Below are positions 1 to 17,443 of a DNA stretch of 42,500 nucleotides, in pieces; positions within the stretch are counted from its first letter, which is position 1, and every line of letters begins with the position of its first letter. Origin of the DNA: Dictyostelium firmibasis (Eukaryota; Evosea; Eumycetozoa; Dictyosteliales; Dictyosteliaceae); the NCBI GenBank assembly GCA_036169595.1, contig CM069769.1, positions 2,625,001-2,667,500 on the forward strand. Direction: 5' to 3'. The notes beneath the pieces were generated by a model. That model was not told the DNA's origin, made no database searches, and saw only the letters and a list, made by a program, of their open reading frames with translations. A program made the position numbers and the translations under genes.

Positions 1-554
1 TTGGTGTTACTAATACGACAACACCATTTATGTTATATAATTCAATTTCAGTGAATACAGTTGGTGTTGGGACCTTAACTTATGCATCACCAGAACAATT
101 ATCAAATAAAAGTAGTGGTTCAGGAGGAATAGGAGGAATAGGAGGAACATATGTAAATACATGGTATACAAATAAAACTGATATTTACAGTTGTGGTATT
201 ATATTATTTGAAATGATTGTAGGTGGATTTGAAACTCAATTCGAAAGAATAACTCATATTAAAAACTTAAAGAATGGAATATTACCAAGTTGGTTTGCAA
301 GTAAACATCCTGAAGAATCAAATTTAATACTTAGAATGATTGATATTAATCCTGATAATAGGCCAACTAGCGATCAAATATTATCAGAACTATTACCAAT
401 ACTAATTGAAGCTTCAGAACGTGATGTAGATCATTTTGATTATGAAAAATTAGATCAACAAACTTTAATTTCAATTATAAAAAAGAGAGATTTAGAAATT
501 GCTTCTTTAAAGAAATTATTACAAAATACTGGAAATAATAATCGATCATCATAA
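1..554 (+). CDS. eIF2-alpha-kinase-like protein kinase, C-terminal part (5' end outside window)
   Basis: The frame is open from the first base, so the gene starts to the left and only the end of the kinase domain is here. Visible are [11 protein letters not shown] (subdomain VIII, SPE in place of APE), a Gly/Ser-rich insert, [15 protein letters not shown] (subdomain IX with its Asp) and [12 protein letters not shown] (subdomain XI with its Arg). The stretch [15 protein letters not shown] after subdomain IX is typical of the PEK/GCN2 family, which phosphorylates eIF2-alpha under stress. About 60 residues follow the kinase core, ending in a short heptad-like Lys/Leu helix. There is no HisRS-like domain after the kinase, unlike canonical GCN2. 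It may be one of the Dictyostelium ifk kinases, but I cannot say which. Family placement is inferred from motifs. Confidence 0.75.
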   Translation, partial: GVTNTTTPFMLYNSISVNTVGVGTLTYASPEQLSNKSSGSGGIGGIGGTYVNTWYTNKTDIYSCGIILFEMIVGGFETQFERITHIKNLKNGILPSWFASKHPEESNLILRMIDINPDNRPTSDQILSELLPILIEASERDVDHFDYEKLDQQTLISIIKKRDLEIASLKKLLQNTGNNNRSS

Positions 555-729
555 ATAACAATAATAATAATAATAATAATAATAACATTAACAATAATAA
601 ATTATCATATAGGTTTTGTAACTTTCATTTGTAAATTTAAAATTAAAAAAATATCCAATTATTTTATTTTTTGAAGAATACATTTTTTTTTTTTTTTTTT
701 TTTAGTACAATATTTTTGTGATAGATCAT

Positions 730-1893
730 TTAGATGGAGATTGGTTTTTCTGTTATTTCTAAATGTGAATTTTGAATAGAACATTCAGTATTACCAATTT
801 TACAATTAATATTTGATCCAGAACATTTAATGTATCCCTTGTAAGAACATTCTATTGAACCATTTATTTGTTTGGATAAACATTTATAGTTATTGCTTGA
901 AATACATATTGTTTCACCTTCACCAGTACACTCAATTTCATTGTCACTAATAGTTTTAATTGAAAGAGTGTCTTGATATGAAACACAACTTGTTTTTCCA
1001 TCTAATGATGATCCACTATCACTACTAGACGATTCAGAAGCTGAGTCAGATGACCCTAATGAATTAGAAGTTGATGACTCAGTACTTGAATTTAAAGAAT
1101 CCGCTGATTCAGATCCAGAGCTTGATGAAGTATTTGAACTTTCGGAAGTAGAATTATTTAAACTATCAGAAGTTGAATTCGAATTAGATGAAGAATTTAA
1201 AAAGGTAGATGATTCTGATCCAGAGCTTGATGAAGTATTTGAACTTTCAGAAGCCGAGTTGGAATGAGATGATGAATTTAAAGAACCAGATGATTCGGAT
1301 TCAGAGTTTGATGAAGTACTTGAACTTTCTGAATTTAATGATTCAGTACCTGAATTTATCGAACCCGATGATCCAGAACTAGAGTTTGATGAGGTATTTG
1401 AACTTTCTGAATTTGAAAAATTCAAAGAACCAGATGATTGGGATGCAGAGTTTGATGAGGTATTTGAAATTTCAGAATTTGATGATTCAGTACCTGAATT
1501 TAAAGAACCAGATGATTCAGAACCAGAGTTTGATGAGGTATTTGAATTTTCTGATGCTGAATTCAAAGAATCTGAGGAATTTAATACTGTAGTGGGGTTT
1601 GATGAACTTGATGAGTTTACTTCAGATTCAGAGTTTGAGGAACCTATTGGATTTGAATTTGAATTCGTTGGTTGAGGTTGGGAATTTCCATTGGATTCAG
1701 AGTTTAAAGAACCAAAAGAATTGGTTGATAAAGATCCAGAGTTTGAAGAAACAGATGATGAAGTTCCAATTGTTTTAGAATCTGAGTTTTCTAAAGATTC
1801 TGAAATAGATTTCGAAATTTCTTGGTTTGAACCCTGCGCATTGATAATTGTAACAACAATGAGTAAAAATACAATAAAAATTATAAATTTCAT
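730..1893 (-). CDS. secreted Ser/Asn-rich low-complexity protein with Cys-rich C-terminal domain
   Basis: A 387-residue single-exon protein. It starts with a clear signal peptide (about residues 1-19, [19 protein letters not shown]). Residues about 25-300 are an imperfect Ser/Asn/Glu repeat built from units such as [19 protein letters not shown], which should be heavily glycosylated. The last 85 residues hold about ten cysteines in [34 protein letters not shown] and CKIGNTEC, suggesting a small disulphide-bonded domain. The layout suits an extracellular matrix, spore-coat or cell-surface mucin-like protein. I do not recognise the family, and localisation is inferred from the signal peptide and composition. 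It converges with the kinase gene to its left. Confidence 0.8.
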   Translation of the reverse strand: MKFIIFIVFLLIVVTIINAQGSNQEISKSISESLENSDSKTIGTSSSVSSNSGSLSTNSFGSLNSESNGNSQPQPTNSNSNPIGSSNSESEVNSSSSSNPTTVLNSSDSLNSASENSNTSSNSGSESSGSLNSGTESSNSEISNTSSNSASQSSGSLNFSNSESSNTSSNSSSGSSGSINSGTESLNSESSSTSSNSESESSGSLNSSSHSNSASESSNTSSSSGSESSTFLNSSSNSNSTSDSLNNSTSESSNTSSSSGSESADSLNSSTESSTSNSLGSSDSASESSSSDSGSSLDGKTSCVSYQDTLSIKTISDNEIECTGEGETICISSNNYKCLSKQINGSIECSYKGYIKCSGSNINCKIGNTECSIQNSHLEITEKPISI

Positions 1894-3134
1894 TTAATTT
1901 TTTATAAAACTTAAATAATAAGTTAATATATGCTAATTATAATTATAAAAAAATAATATATAAATGTATGAATGAATGAATAAATGAATGAAAGAATGAA
2001 AGAATGGATGATTAAAAAATGAATATAAATTTCTCTTTTTATAGTAGAGAAAAAAAAAATAAAATAAAAATAATCCAAACATCTAAAAAAACTAACCCAA
2101 ACAAATAATATTAATTTATCATAATAAAATCTCAATTAATTGTGATTTTTTTTATTTTTTAAATATTTATGTTGATATATTAACATTATGATATAATCGA
2201 TTTTTATAGTAAAACCTCTTTTTATCATAACTTCTACATCTAAAAAAAAAAATAGCAATCTTTTAAAAAAATGTTATTTTTCAAATAAATAAAAATTAAT
2301 AATAACAAATTGATTAAAAATAATAATTTTGTGGGAAAAAAAAATTCACTCACTCTCTCACACACTATTAATCAAATAAAAACTACTATTTGTTTTATAA
2401 TAATAAAAATGGTGGGGTTAATCCAATTTTATCACTTGAATAGTATTGATAGTTTTTTTAATAAATATTATATTATTATAAAATTAACTAAATTTATCCA
2501 ACCAATATTTTTTTTAATAATAAAAATATGGGTGGGTTTTTTCTTTAGAAAGGTGAAAAATAAAAAAATTCAACAAAAGGAAATTGGGGGACTTGATACA
2601 AAGGATGCGAACCTTTGACCATAATCTAAAATTTATCAGAAATATTATTTTTTTAATTTAGGGGTTCGCTTTTAAAATTTTAAAACTAGTGTAACATTTA
2701 CTAAAGAGTTAATACAGCAAATTAAATTCCAATACAATAGGTGCAATAATGGAAGAGACTACAGAGAATAAATCAACCCAAATTTGAGAGAGAAATAATA
2801 ATTACTTTAAAAAATAAATAACATAAAATAGAGAAGAGAGATTTTATAGTGATTTTCATTTTGAAAAAAAAAAAAAAAATAAAAAAAATAAAAAAAAATA
2901 TTTTAAATTTATTCAAGAAAAAAAAAATTAATTAAATTTGTCAATAAATTTATTGGAAAAAGAAACCACAATAACTTTAGACTATATTTTATAGTTTGTT
3001 TTGGATCGAAAATATTTTTCCAGTAATAAAAAAAAAAAAAAAAATTCCGAAAAAGATTTTTTTTTTTTCATTTTTTTATTATTTTTATTTTTTGTTTTTT
3101 AAAAACGAAACTATAATAAAAAAAAAAAAAAAAA
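1894..3134. other. AT-rich intergenic region
   Basis: This is the shared upstream region of the divergent Ser-rich gene and the SET/MYND gene. It consists of A and T homopolymers with no convincing gene. A 102-codon frame at 2310-2618 has no ATG start and reads as spacer. An inverted pair of 7-bp arms reading gcgaacc (2607-2613) and ggttcgc (2664-2670) lies in the middle. No RNA gene was recognised. Confidence 0.6.
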
Positions 3135-3486
3135 ATGATTAGACATTGTGCATTTTGTTTAAAAAGTATTGAAGGAGATCAAATTAAAAAATGTGCTGGA
3201 TGTATGCGTAGAACCTATTGTTCTAGAGATTGTCAAGTTAGTGATTGGACAAGTAAAGGACAATCACATAAAATTTGGTGTAAAGATAATATTGGTGAAG
3301 AGGATATAGATTGGGAAGTAAAAGAAACTGAAGGTAAAGGTTTAGGTGTATTTGCTAAAAGATTCTTACCAAAGCATACAAAAATTATGGTAGATAGAGG
3401 TTATAGAACCATTCAAGAAACTCCTTTTGAATTTATAAATTCATTAATGCCACATAATGGTACTTTACAAGAAAAGTAAGTTTAAA

Positions 3487-3524
<38 letters not shown>

Positions 3525-4184
3525 CATTAGTGATAAACTAATTTTATTTTTTAATTAAGATGGGATTTAAATTCATTTTATACAAAAGAAGGTGGTGATA
3601 ATTTAGGTATAAGATTAGCAAGAGTAAATCATGATTGTAGAAACAATGCAACTAATAAATTTATACCAGATTTAAATACATTCATTTTAGTATCAATTAA
3701 AGATATTCAAGAGGGTGAAGAGATTTCAATTCAATATTATTACTATAATGATTTTTCAACTGATAAAGAGATTAGAGATGTTAGAGAATCAGTTATTAAA
3801 CCAAAATGGGATATCAATTGTGATAGTAGTTGTGTTTGTAAAAATAAAGAGATCGTTGATGCCATTCAAAAAGGTCATGAATTAGATGAATTAATATTTA
3901 CTTTACCAATTCGTACTGAAGATGATATTAAATCATCTTTGAAAAAAGTAGATGAATTAATTGAAATGGGTGAAAAGTATGCATCTGGTATTATGCCATT
4001 AGCTCGTACCTATTATGATGGTTTCCAAATTGCAATCACAAATAAAAATACTTTTCCATTACATAAGAAATATATTGAAAAGTATTTAGAAGCTTGTGAA
4101 GTTGTCGATTCAAAACATTCTTCAAATTATGCTGAAGCTTTACAATATTATAATTCACCACATCTTCATAAAAATTCTTATTAA
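3135..4184 (+). CDS. SET and MYND domain protein (SMYD-like lysine methyltransferase)
   Basis: Two exons: 3135-3475 and 3560-4184, with an 84-bp T-rich intron (GTAAG...TTAAG). They join in frame to give 321 residues. Residues about 5-45 are a MYND zinc finger: CAFC, CAGC, YCSRDCQ, then a distal His and Cys (HKIWC). This interrupts the SET domain as in SMYD proteins; the preSET piece KGLGVFAKRFLPKHTKI follows. The second exon carries the SET core NHDCRNNA (equivalent to the NHSCxPN motif) and the GEEISIQYYY motif. SMYD enzymes methylate lysines on histones or cytoplasmic proteins, with MYND binding Pro-rich partners. Activity and substrate here are inferred. The species has many such paralogues. 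Confidence 0.88.
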
Positions 4185-4466
4185 TAAAATCATTTATAAA
4201 TTCTTTTTTTTTTTTTTTTAAATAATAATTCAAATAATAATGATAATAATAATAATATTTATATAGAGAAAAAAGAAAAAAAAGAAAATTAGAATTCTAC
4301 TTCTACAAACAAATTACTTGAAATAGAACTTTATACTAAAATTTATATTTTTTTATTTTTTTTTTTTTATTTTTTTTATTTATTTCAATTTTTTTCAACA
4401 AAAATCTTGATTTTTTTTTTCTTTATTCTGTATAAAATTTTTTTTTTTTTTTTTATTCACACACAA

Positions 4467-7439
<2,973 letters not shown>

Positions 7440-7469
7440 ACTCCTACATTAATAATAACATCTCGTCAG

Positions 7470-7513
<44 letters not shown>

Positions 7514-8425
7514 GTTGATCCCCACCATATCTTTTTAAACTTAATTTATTGTTATTTAAAAATTAAAAACTTATTGTTATTTTATCATTGGGGGTGTGTC
7601 AATTAAAAGAATTGTTTATAAATCAAACATTGAAAAAAAAAACAATAATAATTTAAAAACTGTTTTTATTATTTTATAATTGGTGTGGTTAAATAAATAT
7701 TTTAAGTGAATGAAATTATAATTGGGATAATAAATACAACATCAGTATATTAAACTGTATCATATATTTTTTAGAATGAAAATAATGAATTTGTTTTTTA
7801 AGGTATATTAATTTTTTTATTTTTGGACTTATATTTTCTCAAAGTAATGTAATGGCATAATTATTTCTATTAAAAGAGAATAACTATTTTACTATATAAT
7901 TCAATTTTAAAATAAAATCATTGCATTGGAATATATGAATAATTCAATATACATAATAAATAAATTTACTACAGTTTCCTTTTTTGATAATGGGAGTTTA
8001 AAAAAATTAATAAAAAAAGAATGAGAATGATTGTGAATGATCACAACAATAAATTTATAAACATTCTATTCTGTATTAGGTAAATTTGTAATATAATATT
8101 AAACATGTACTTTAACATTTTTGTGTATATAAATGTGTGTAATCTTTGAATTGAAATTTTTTTTTCCTAATTTGATTTGTGTGTTATTAAATTTTATTTT
8201 TTGAACCAATATTATTACTAACCCCTCCCACACCAATCTATATTATTCATTTTTTTTATATTTAATTTTAAAATAAAATCAAATGATTTAATTTTTTATT
8301 TATTTTTTAATTTTTTATTTTAGTTAATATAATTTTTTATCAATATAAAAGATTAAAAATTTTTTTTTTTTCAAATAATAAAAAATTTTCTTTTAAAAGA
8401 ATAATCTTTATAAAAAAAAATAGAA
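7440..8425. other. AT-rich intergenic region with GT-rich boxes
   Basis: After a long A run (about 7470-7511) the spacer is AT-rich, with no gene seen. It stands out in holding three short G/T-rich or C/A-rich patches: 7590-7599, 7681-7690 and 8221-8237. These may be regulatory for the gene at 8426. Confidence 0.5.
8221..8237 (-). promoter_or_regulatory. candidate G-box-like element
   Basis: On the minus strand it reads ttggtgtgggaggggt, a GT/G-rich patch in otherwise featureless AT DNA, about 190 bp before the ATG at 8426. GT-rich G-boxes bind G-box binding factor (GBF) in post-aggregative Dictyostelium genes. The link is by sequence resemblance only. Confidence 0.3.
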
Positions 8426-9586
8426 ATGAAAATTAAATATTTATTATTTATTTATTTATTATTATTAAATATTATTTTTATTAGTTGTGGTTGTTTATAT
8501 GATTGGCAATGTGGTAATTCTCCATACACAAGATGTAGAACCAATAAAACAGTAGTTGATTCATATGATAATAGAATTGATATTGATAAAATTAATGGCA
8601 GGCTATTCTTTACTCTTCAGTATCCAGATGAATTTGAAAAACGTATTGTTTCAATTCCAATTGATGGTAGTATTGATGGGTATGATGTTATTAGTCATTC
8701 AACTTTATATGGCCAATCAACATATCAAATTATTCAAGGATTAGTTCAATATGTAGGACCAATTTCAAAATCAATGGTAGTTAATAGATCAGTCAGAATC
8801 GCAGGGACAACTTATAATATATTCTTTTCAAATAATACATTTGGTACTGAACTAACATGGACCTCATCAAGTGATATCATTTTCGATGAAATTAATAATA
8901 TACAATGGACTTGTTGGCCATATGTAAATTATATTTATAGAGGTAAAATTGGTGAAAACCTTAATTTAGCTACCAAAATCTACGTTGGTAATGTAGTTTC
9001 TATCAGAAAAAACAATACATCACTATTAATTCAGGATCAACTTGGAGCAATTCGTCAAGGTGATTCGAATTCAGAAGTTAAACCAATTGGACTTTTACCA
9101 ATATTATTTGAAGATGCAAATTTGGGTACTTTCGATTTTGATTCAAATCGTATTTTCTTTACAAATAAATATGAAAAAAAAATTTATCAAATCACATTGA
9201 ACTCTGATGGTCCAAAAAAGGTGATTTTAGATAACGGTTTCGTTCCAACTTTCTTTAAATATCATAATGATTGGTTATATTATCAACAAGGTGGTAAGAT
9301 TTTAAGAGTATCAGTAAAAGGTGATAATAATCCACAGGTTTTATTTGACTCTGCTTCAACTGAAGGTCATTGTATTTGTGCTCAAGGTTTCACTGGTAAA
9401 TCTTGTAATCAATGTGATTCTTCAAATAATATTATCAGTTGGGTAAATGGTACTCCAAGATGTATTCCATTGGGTTCTGATAAAAATCCATTAACTTGTG
9501 ATTATAATTATCAATGTTCTCCATATAATGTAAAAGTTTGTAAAGAAATTGTATTATCAGGTGGTAATAAAGGTTGTTCAACTTAA
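8426..9586 (+). CDS. secreted propeller/EGF-like protein, paralogue 1
   Basis: A 386-residue single-exon protein. The signal peptide is about residues 1-21. An N-terminal cysteine segment (CLYDWQCGNSPYTRC) is followed by blade-like units: IDIDKINGRLFFTLQYP, FDFDSNRIFFTNKYEKKIYQI and a WLYYQQGGKILRVSV unit. These resemble the strands of YWTD/LDL-receptor-type propellers. The C-terminal 80 residues hold an EGF/laminin-like pattern, HCICAQGFTGKSCNQCD, and then more cysteines. It is probably extracellular. Its paralogue follows head-to-tail about 560 bp downstream, so the pair arose by tandem duplication. The propeller assignment is inference from spaced motifs; function is unknown. Confidence 0.8.
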   Translation: MKIKYLLFIYLLLLNIIFISCGCLYDWQCGNSPYTRCRTNKTVVDSYDNRIDIDKINGRLFFTLQYPDEFEKRIVSIPIDGSIDGYDVISHSTLYGQSTYQIIQGLVQYVGPISKSMVVNRSVRIAGTTYNIFFSNNTFGTELTWTSSSDIIFDEINNIQWTCWPYVNYIYRGKIGENLNLATKIYVGNVVSIRKNNTSLLIQDQLGAIRQGDSNSEVKPIGLLPILFEDANLGTFDFDSNRIFFTNKYEKKIYQITLNSDGPKKVILDNGFVPTFFKYHNDWLYYQQGGKILRVSVKGDNNPQVLFDSASTEGHCICAQGFTGKSCNQCDSSNNIISWVNGTPRCIPLGSDKNPLTCDYNYQCSPYNVKVCKEIVLSGGNKGCST

Positions 9587-10142
9587 TATTAAAAAAAAAA
9601 AAAAAATTAATAAATAAACATTATTTATTAAATATATATTAAATTCTTTTTTTTCAGTTTTTTTAAATCATTTATAAGATTGCTTTAATTCACAAAAATC
9701 TATTAAAAATTTATATGGGAAAAAAAGTAAACAACAAGACAAGTAAATTAAAAATAATTTTTTTATCGGCATATATAATATAATTTTAGTTCACCAAAAA
9801 AAATTGTTTTATAATAAAATGACAGGTTAAAGTTTTAAAAAATTTAAAATTTTAAATTAAAATTTTAAAATTAATACATTATGAATAAAAAACCAAATTA
9901 AACAATTTTTTCTTTATTTCAAATAATTTTTTTTATCTGGAATTTAAAATTTTTTTATCTGTGGTTTTTTTTTTTTTCCAAATATATACAACACACAATA
10001 CCTAAAAATTTAAATAAAAAACAAATGAAAAAAAAAAAAATAAAAAAATAAAAAAAAAAAAAAAAAATAAAGTATAAAAACAAATTAAAAATTTTTTTAT
10101 TAAATTCAAAAGAACCTCTTTTTTTAATAATAAAATAAAAAA
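9587..10142. other. intergenic spacer between tandem paralogues
   Basis: AT-rich with long A and T runs. No gene or RNA recognised. It must hold the 3' end of the first paralogue and the promoter of the second. Confidence 0.6.
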
Positions 10143-11303
10143 ATGAAATTATTATTATCATTATTATTATTAATTAGTATAATTTCATATTCAAAATCAT
10201 GTGATTCAAATGGTTCATGTGGTAATTCTCCATTTACATTATGTAAAAATAATGTAACATTATTAGAGAATGATGGTCAAAGAATTGATATTGATAAAAC
10301 TAATGGTAGAATTTTATTTACAATAAAATATGGTGATGAATTTGAACCAAGAGTTGTTTCAGTACCTTTGGAACCAAGTGAACAAGCCAACCCAAATAAT
10401 TATTTAAAATCACAAAATACTTTATATGGTCAAACAACATACACCAAAGTAATTGGTTTAATTCAATTGGTAGGTTCAGTTTCACAAGATATAGTAATTG
10501 ATATTGAAAGACGTATTGCCGGACCAACAAGTAATATTTTCTTTCCAAATAATACAATTGGTAATGAGTTAACATGGAATCAAATTGGTAATTTCATTTT
10601 TAAAGAAACAACAAATACCCAATATACATGTTGGCCCTATTCAAGTAAAATATTTAAAGGTGATATTGGTAAATACAATGATTTAGGTGGTACATTATAT
10701 AATGGTCCATGTGGAGAAATGAAAACCAATGACATCAATAACGATTTATATATTTATGATGGTACAAGTGTAATATATAAAGGTAGTTTAAATCCATCAA
10801 CAAATGGAACATACATTCGTGATTTACCAATTGTTTATAATGAAACCAAACCTTACACAATCAAAGAATTTGATATCTCTTCAACAGATTTATATTACTC
10901 AAACACTATTGACAAAAAGATATATTCAGTTTCCCTCGCTGATACCTTTGGGCCAAAGAAAACAATTTTATCAGATTTACCTAGTTCATTTCAATACTAT
11001 AATAATTTCATTTTCTATTCTTTAAATGGTAAAATTGGTAGAGTAAACGTTGTTAGTGGTTTAAATGAAATTTTATTCGATAGTTCATTAAATAAAAGTC
11101 ATTGTATTTGTGCTCAAGGTTTTCAAGGTGAATCATGTGATCATTGTGATCAATCAAACAATTTAATATCTTGGGTAAATGGAATACCAAGATGTATACC
11201 ATTAACAAGTGATGGTAACCCAATTACATGTGATTATGATTATCAATGTAAAACTGGTACTTGTCGTGAAGTTCCAATTAGTGGTGGTGTAAAAGGTTGT
11301 TAA
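10143..11303 (+). CDS. secreted propeller/EGF-like protein, paralogue 2
   Basis: Also 386 residues and collinear with the gene at 8426. It has a signal peptide (MKLLLSLLLLISIISYSKS), the CDSNGSCGNSPFTLC segment, and blade-like IDIDKTNGRILFTIKYGDE and FDISSTDLYYSNTIDKKIYSV. The shared DEFE.R.VS, LYGQ.TY and TCWPY motifs are present. The C-terminus has the EGF-like HCICAQGFQGESCDHCD and GIPRCIPL. One difference is the extra CGEMKTNDINNDLYIYDG blade segment near residue 195, which in the first paralogue reads differently and lacks the Cys. Likely secreted or cell-surface. I do not know a named family. Confidence 0.82.
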   Translation: MKLLLSLLLLISIISYSKSCDSNGSCGNSPFTLCKNNVTLLENDGQRIDIDKTNGRILFTIKYGDEFEPRVVSVPLEPSEQANPNNYLKSQNTLYGQTTYTKVIGLIQLVGSVSQDIVIDIERRIAGPTSNIFFPNNTIGNELTWNQIGNFIFKETTNTQYTCWPYSSKIFKGDIGKYNDLGGTLYNGPCGEMKTNDINNDLYIYDGTSVIYKGSLNPSTNGTYIRDLPIVYNETKPYTIKEFDISSTDLYYSNTIDKKIYSVSLADTFGPKKTILSDLPSSFQYYNNFIFYSLNGKIGRVNVVSGLNEILFDSSLNKSHCICAQGFQGESCDHCDQSNNLISWVNGIPRCIPLTSDGNPITCDYDYQCKTGTCREVPISGGVKGC

Positions 11304-11400
11304 AAAAAAAAAAAAAAAAAAAGAAGATATAGTTTTTTTTAAAGAATTTAATAAATTTAATACTTTTTATTTTGATAAATAAATAATAAATTTACCATTA

Positions 11401-11549
11401 CTATTTTCTAGTTGAATGCCGCATTTGATTATTTAAAATTAAGGAATCTTTAATTTTATTTAAATTTGATTTATAAATATCAATTGAATCTGGTAATTGA
11501 TTATAATTGTTATTATTATTACTATTATTATTATTATTATTACTATTAC

Positions 11550-11607
<58 letters not shown>

Positions 11608-12333
11608 GGAACGGGTTAATGAAGAAGAAGAAGATGATGATGAAGTAGAAGTAGATAAAGATGAAGATGAAGAAGGTGAAGGTAAAGAGTTATTAAAAGA
11701 ATTTATTGATGATGATTTATTAAAATTAATTGAATTATTTTTTAAACCAGTTAAAACATTATTACTATTAATACTACTATTATAATAGTTTAAAAGATTA
11801 TTATAATTTAATTCCAATTTTTTATATTCATTTTGTAATTCATCCCAATTTTGTAAAGTTTTTTGATTGAATTGTTTTTCAATAGACAAATCATTTTTTA
11901 ATTTTAATAATTGATTTTGAATTGATTCATTCTCTTTTTTAAAATATTTTATAGTATTTTCTTTTGATTCGCAAAGTTTTTTTAAAGATTCGATTAAACG
12001 TTCACTCTTTTCATTGGAAGTTGATTTTATTAAATTCAATTCTTTAATTCTTTGAAAATTTTTTAAATTCTTTTCAACAATTTCTTGTTGTAATCTATCA
12101 TTTTTAGTTTTTAATTGATTGATATCCATTTCCATTGTAAACACTTTAACCAATAAATCATCTCTTTCTCTTATTATATTATAGTTTATATTATTATTTA
12201 TGTTGGTTATATTTTCAATTGAATCCTTAATATTTTTTTTAATTGGTGGTAATAATGTTAATGATCCTGTTAATTGTTGTTGTTCTATATTTTCTTCAAA
12301 ATCTTCTATTTTTTTTAATTGTATTTGTTGTTT

Positions 12334-12377
<44 letters not shown>

Positions 12378-13651
12378 GATTAAAATTTTCTTGTAATTGG
12401 TTATTATCATCTTTTAATCTACCAACTTCTTCGATTAAATCATTTGATAAATCAATTAAATCTTTTATTATATTATTTATTAAATATTCATTAGTTACTA
12501 TTAATTTATCATTTTGATGATTTTCAATAATACCAAATTCATTATTATTAATTATTCTTTTATTTAATTCTTTATTTGATAAAAGTGTTGATGTTGATGT
12601 TAACATATTTTGAAGTGAGCCATTATTAATAATTGATTCATTATACTTTTCATTTTCTTCTTCATCAAAGTCATTATTATTTTCTAAAAATGTAAAATTT
12701 TGATATCTATTATTAAAAATTTTATTATTTTCTTTTTCATCATCTATATTATCACCATTTTCATCATTATCATCATTATCATCTAAAATACTATCATATG
12801 TTTCAATTTTTTGATCATTTGGATTAATATAATCTTCTTTGCCATTACTGTTATTATTACTATTATTATTATCTTCATCCTCTTCAAATTTTTGGTCTTT
12901 TTCATCTTTTAATACTTGTTGTAGGTATTGTTCTTCTTCTTGTAGTTGTTGATGTTGTTGTTGTTGAGGTGATTGATTACTACTATTTAAACTATAATAG
13001 AATGTTAAAGTATCTTTATTGTCAATAATTTCTAAACAATTTAAATAATTATTAATTGATTGAATATCTAAATAATGTTGAGCTTGTTTATTATTTATAG
13101 TTTGGTCATCCAATTCCCAGTTTTCTTTACCTCTATTAAAAATTATATCTTTTAAAATTACATTGTTATATTTTTGAATTTCATATAATTGATTTGAATA
13201 TTTACACCATTCAATTAAATTTTCAATTGACTTTCTTAAATTATATTCAATATTATTATTATTTTGATTTTGATTTTGATTTTGATTTTGATTTTGATTT
13301 TGATTTTGATTTTGATTTTGATTTTGATTTTGATTTTGATTTTGATTTTGATTATTATTTGAATAATTATTTAATTTTGTATAATTATTAACTATTATTG
13401 ATTGTAATTGATTAAAAACAAATTGAACTCTACTATCTTGTTGTTCAATTGTATTTATTATTGGTTTAAATAGATTATTATTAATATTTTCTTTTTCTTT
13501 TTCTTGTTGATCTTCAACATTATTGGTTTCCTGATACTCTATTATATCTAATAAAGTTTTATAATTATTTTTTTCAATATCAAATAATTTATTTGTATTA
13601 TATAATTTATTCATTATAACTTCTTCTTTTTTAAATAATAATTTTAAAATT

Positions 13652-13682
<31 letters not shown>

Positions 13683-13731
13683 CATTTATTGATAAACGAC
13701 TTATTTTATTTAAAATATCTTGACCTTCCAT
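11401..13731 (-). CDS. coiled-coil Asn/Gln-rich protein, function unknown
   Basis: A 776-residue single-exon gene. The start chosen is the ATG at 13731 (MEGQDILNKISRL); the open frame upstream has no ATG. The N-terminal 60 residues are helical, followed by a (QN)n dipeptide block and an acidic Asp/Glu/Asn stretch in the middle. A polyQ run comes next, then a long coiled coil (roughly residues 520-680) with clear heptads such as FTMEMDINQLKTKNDRLQQE and LKKLCESKENTIKYFKKENE. The tail is Ser/Asn-rich. No enzymatic motif is seen. A scaffold or cytoskeletal/centrosomal role would be a guess. It is convergent with the secreted paralogue on its left. Confidence 0.78.
13257..13352. repeat. hexanucleotide (ATTTTG)n coding microsatellite
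   Basis: About 15 near-perfect tandem copies of attttg on the plus strand, inside the coiled-coil gene. On the coding strand they read caaaat, giving alternating Gln-Asn. The 6-bp unit keeps the frame, so length changes would be tolerated. Confidence 0.9.
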
Positions 13732-13990
13732 TTTAATTTCATTTTCATAATACACGCCCAAAAAAAAAAAAAAAAAAAACTCAACAAAAATTCAAAATAT
13801 TTATAAAAAAAAAAAAAAAAAAAAGGTTTCAAAAACTGGTCTATTAATAGTCATGCGACAGTTTTTTAAGGTTTTTATTTTTATTTATTTTTTTATTTAT
13901 TTTTTTTTATTTTTAAATTTTTTTTGTTTTTTTTTTTTTGTTTTTTTTGTTTTTTTTCTTTTTTATTGATGTTCTTTAAATTTAGAGGGT

Positions 13991-16721
<2,731 letters not shown>

Positions 16722-17400
16722 TGTGTTGTTGTTGTTCTACAGTATTAATTTTTGCCACAACAATCAACAATTATTTTTTTTTTTTTTATTAATTTTTTTT
16801 TTTAATTTTTTTTTTTTTTTTTTTTGAATTTGAAAAAAAAAAAAAAAAAAAAAATAAAAAAAATTTAAAAAAAAAATGAAAAAAATAGAGATTTTTTTTA
16901 AATTAACTGAAGTGAAGATTCCCCCTTTATAATTTGGAACATAAAATTCAAAATGAATTTTATTTTCTTTTTTTTTTTCATTTTATTTTTTATTTATTTT
17001 CAACACATTTCTAAATTTTTGATTATGTTTATTAATAAAAAATGATTTTCATTTGATTTGTTTTATATTTTGTTTTTTCAAATAAATTGAACAAAAAAAA
17101 AAAAAAAAATAAAAATAAAAATAAAAGACATTAAACTCAACACTTAAATAGATTTTAATTTTTGGTAAATAAATAAATGTTTAAAATGATAATTTATTTA
17201 ATTAAAATTACACATATATTTTTGTTACTGATACTTTTAAATTCTATGGCACTGTATTATTTATATTTGAATTTGAATTTTCAATTTTAGGATACTATTC
17301 TTTGGAAGTTATATATTAAAAATAACCATTTATAAAAAAAAAATAAAGGGTCACACTATAATTGATACAATTTTTTTTTTATTATATAAATTGTATCACC
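16722..17400. other. AT-rich intergenic region upstream of PAT1 homologue
   Basis: Long A/T homopolymers, no gene recognised. An 11-bp inverted repeat (arms about 17363-17373 and 17388-17398, tgatacaattt and its complement, around a T-rich loop) marks the boundary with the GC-richer tRNA and mobile-element island. Confidence 0.55.
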
Positions 17401-17443
17401 GACGGGCAGAGCTATATTTCCATAAAAAAACCCACCCCCTGTT

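Noticed and set aside
2310-2618. 102-codon open frame in the spacer before the SET/MYND gene
   Set aside because: It has no ATG start, is made largely of Ile/Phe/Lys/Asn from homopolymers, and shows no splice partner or family motif.
2600-2625. Minus-strand T-arm-like aaagg-ttcgcat-ccttt
   Set aside because: The T arm looks right, but no acceptor stem partner, A box or anticodon arm is found upstream, so it is not called a tRNA.
4407-4466. Upstream extension of the polyQ protein (Phe-rich leader)
   Set aside because: The extension is poly-T without an ATG; the first ATG in frame is at 4467, so this is 5' leader.
13194-13391. Plus-strand frames across the (ATTTTG)n and (TTG)n tracts
   Set aside because: They are repeat-driven shadows of the minus-strand coiled-coil, PAT1 and acrA genes; the minus-strand products carry recognisable domains.
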